Assembly: GCA_028869615.1 (NCBI GenBank)
Contig: JAGWRQ010000105.1
Span: 1 to 7,220, forward strand
Direction of reading: 5' to 3'
Length of the DNA stretch: 7,220 nt
Source: Candidatus Methylomirabilota bacterium
GTDB taxonomy: Bacteria; Methylomirabilota; Methylomirabilia; Methylomirabilales; Methylomirabilaceae
Shown here: in pieces, positions 5,647 to 7,220 of the stretch
Numbering within the stretch: position 1 is the stretch's first letter
How the letters are laid out: each line of letters begins with the position of its first letter
Made by a program: the position numbers and the translations under genes
Notes under the pieces: generated by a model
What the model saw: only the letters and a program-made list of their open reading frames with translations
The model's database searches: none
Told to the model about the DNA's origin: nothing

Positions 5647-7220
5647 ATGCCAGCGAAGCAACTACTGTTTGATGAGGAGGCAAGGCGAAAGATTCAAAAG
5701 GGTGTTGACCTCCTTGCCGCCGCCGTGAAGGTAACCTTGGGCCCTAAGGGGCGCAATGTGGTGATCGACAAGAAGTTCGGCGCCCCGAATATCACGAAGG
5801 ACGGGGTCACGGTGGCCAAGGAGATTGAGCTGGAAGATAGCTTTGAAAATATGGGCGCCCAGATGGTGAAGGAGGTGGCGAGCAAGACCTCCGATGTAGC
5901 CGGAGACGGTACCACCACCGCTACCGTGTTGGCCCAGTCGATCTTTCGTGAGGGAATCAGGAACGTAACGGCCGGCGCGAACCCGATGGCGCTGAAGCGG
6001 GGAATCGAGAAGGCCGTTGAGGGTATCGTGGACGAACTCAAGAAAATCTCCAAGCCGACCAAAGGGAAGAAGGAGATTTCCCAGGTTGCCACCATCTCGG
6101 CCAACAACGACAAGGCAATCGGCGACCTCATTGCCGATGCCATGGAGAAGGTCGGCAAGGATGGGGTCATCACCGTCGAGGAAGCCAAGAGTATGGAGAC
6201 GACCCTCGAGGTGGTTGAGGGGATGCAGTTTGACCGAGGTTACACGTCGCCCTACTTCGTGACCGATCCTGAGCGGATGGAGGTGGTCCTGGAAAACCCT
6301 CTGATCCTGATCCACGAAAAGAAGATCAGCAATCTCAAGGATCTCCTGCCGATTCTGGAGCAGATCGCCAAGATGGGCAAGCCGCTGATGGTGATCGCTG
6401 AAGAGGTCGAGGGCGAGGCGCTGGCCACCTTGGTGGTCAACAAGCTACGCGGGACCCTGAACTGTGCGGCGGTCAAGGCTCCTGGCTTTGGCGACCGGCG
6501 CAAGGAGATGCTGAAGGACGTCGCGGTGCTCACCGGCGGTGAGGTGATCTCTGAGGAGCTGGGGATCAAGCTGGAGAACATCCGGCTGGACGACCTGGGC
6601 AAGGCAAAGAAGGTGGTGATCGACAAAGAGAACACCACCATCATCGAAGGGGCCGGCGCTCAGAAGGAGATCGAGGGCCGCATCAAGCAGATCCGGACCC
6701 AGGTCGAGGAGTCGACCTCGGACTACGACAGGGAGAAGCTGCAGGAGCGGCTGGCCAAGCTCGCCGGCGGGGTGGCGGTCGTCAAGGTTGGAGCAGCCAC
6801 CGAGATTGCCATGAAGGAGAAAAAGGCCCGCGTTGAGGATGCGCTGAACGCGACTCGCGCGGCCGTGGAGGAAGGAATCATTCCGGGCGGCGGCGTAGCC
6901 CTCCTTCGGGCGTCGAGGGTGATCGAAAAACTGAAGCTCGAAGGCGACGAAAAGGTCGGCGGCGACATTGTTCGGCGAGCACTGGAGGAGCCGATCCGCC
7001 AGATCGCCGAGAATGCAGGTATCGAAGGCTCGATTGTCGTTCAGAAGGTCCGAGAAAACAACGGTTCGTACGGCTTTAACGCCGAGACGGAGACGTACGA
7101 AGATTTGATGATGGCCGGGATCATCGACCCAACCAAGGTGGCTCGAATTGCGCTACAGAATGCGTCGAGCATCGCATCGCTGATGATCACCACCGAGGCG
7201 CTGGTGACCGAGGTTCCGGA
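5647..7220 (+). CDS. groEL: GroEL (Cpn60) chaperonin, 3' end beyond the window
   Basis: GroEL is the 14-subunit ATP-driven folding chamber of the cytoplasm. 524 codons are visible and the frame is still open at the right edge, so about 20 C-terminal residues (normally a flexible GGM-rich tail) are missing. This is an artefact of the window, not damage. Family landmarks are in register with the E. coli protein. They include LGPKGRN (31-37), KDG with Asp52, GDGTTTAT (86-93) with Asp87, and the apical-domain motif KAPGFGDRR (277-285). The ATPase aspartate Asp398 is in RVEDAL, and the chaperonin signature [12 protein letters not shown] is at 405-416. The start ATG has AAGGAGG nine bases upstream and gives [16 protein letters not shown]. 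It is co-transcribed with groES under CIRCE control. Nothing departs from a housekeeping GroEL. Confidence 0.98.
   Translation, partial: MPAKQLLFDEEARRKIQKGVDLLAAAVKVTLGPKGRNVVIDKKFGAPNITKDGVTVAKEIELEDSFENMGAQMVKEVASKTSDVAGDGTTTATVLAQSIFREGIRNVTAGANPMALKRGIEKAVEGIVDELKKISKPTKGKKEISQVATISANNDKAIGDLIADAMEKVGKDGVITVEEAKSMETTLEVVEGMQFDRGYTSPYFVTDPERMEVVLENPLILIHEKKISNLKDLLPILEQIAKMGKPLMVIAEEVEGEALATLVVNKLRGTLNCAAVKAPGFGDRRKEMLKDVAVLTGGEVISEELGIKLENIRLDDLGKAKKVVIDKENTTIIEGAGAQKEIEGRIKQIRTQVEESTSDYDREKLQERLAKLAGGVAVVKVGAATEIAMKEKKARVEDALNATRAAVEEGIIPGGGVALLRASRVIEKLKLEGDEKVGGDIVRRALEEPIRQIAENAGIEGSIVVQKVRENNGSYGFNAETETYEDLMMAGIIDPTKVARIALQNASSIASLMITTEALVTEVP

Noticed and set aside
5662..6315. 217-codon open frame on the minus strand
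   Set aside because: It lies opposite groEL, whose frame is unmistakable; the product is a complement-strand shadow rich in His and Leu.
7200..7220. groEL as a truncated pseudogene
   Set aside because: The frame is open to the last base with all motifs intact; it is cut only by the window edge.

Overview
The window looks like ordinary chromosomal DNA from a free-living bacterium with moderately high GC, apart from one strongly AT-rich intergenic patch. A CIRCE operator implies an HrcA-type heat-shock repressor. A sugar-nucleotidyltransferase/PGM-like fusion protein and an FtsB-type divisome protein fit a diderm or deep-branching phylum. NC10/Methylomirabilota, Rokubacteria-like or Nitrospirota-like lineages are my guess from general resemblance only, and the sequence alone does not settle taxonomy.

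Layout: two divergent transcription units share a control region at about 4731-5258. Leftward (minus strand) runs a tight cluster. First is an 840-residue NDP-sugar pyrophosphorylase with a left-handed beta-helix and a PGM-like domain (4730-2208). Next is a complete phosphoglucomutase/phosphomannomutase (2211-787, 4-base overlap). Third is an FtsB/DivIC-family divisome protein (772-383, 14-base gap). About 200 bases further on, behind its own candidate promoter and a structured-looking leader, lies a 42-codon single-pass membrane protein (177-49). Bases 1-48 hold nothing I can support.

Rightward (plus strand) runs groES-groEL, driven by a sigma70-type promoter whose start region is covered by a perfect CIRCE element. 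The roughly 130-base groES leader has two hairpins just before the ribosome binding site. groEL is cut by the right edge of the window after 524 codons, about 20 short of the usual length.

How the genes work together: the sugar genes probably supply an activated sugar for envelope polysaccharide or glycoconjugate. The intact mutase would make hexose-1-phosphate and the nucleotidyltransferase would activate it. The PGM-like half of the fusion has lost most catalytic motifs, so the separate downstream mutase is the likely active enzyme. Co-transcription with ftsB places envelope precursor supply beside cell division. GroES/GroEL are the stress-regulated folding machine and share only the intergenic region with the other unit.

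I found no mobile element, CRISPR array, RNA gene or obviously new multi-gene system. The less ordinary items are the degenerate mutase domain, the small membrane protein with its structured leader, a possible heat-sensitive fold at the groES start, and a repeat cluster in the AT-rich patch.
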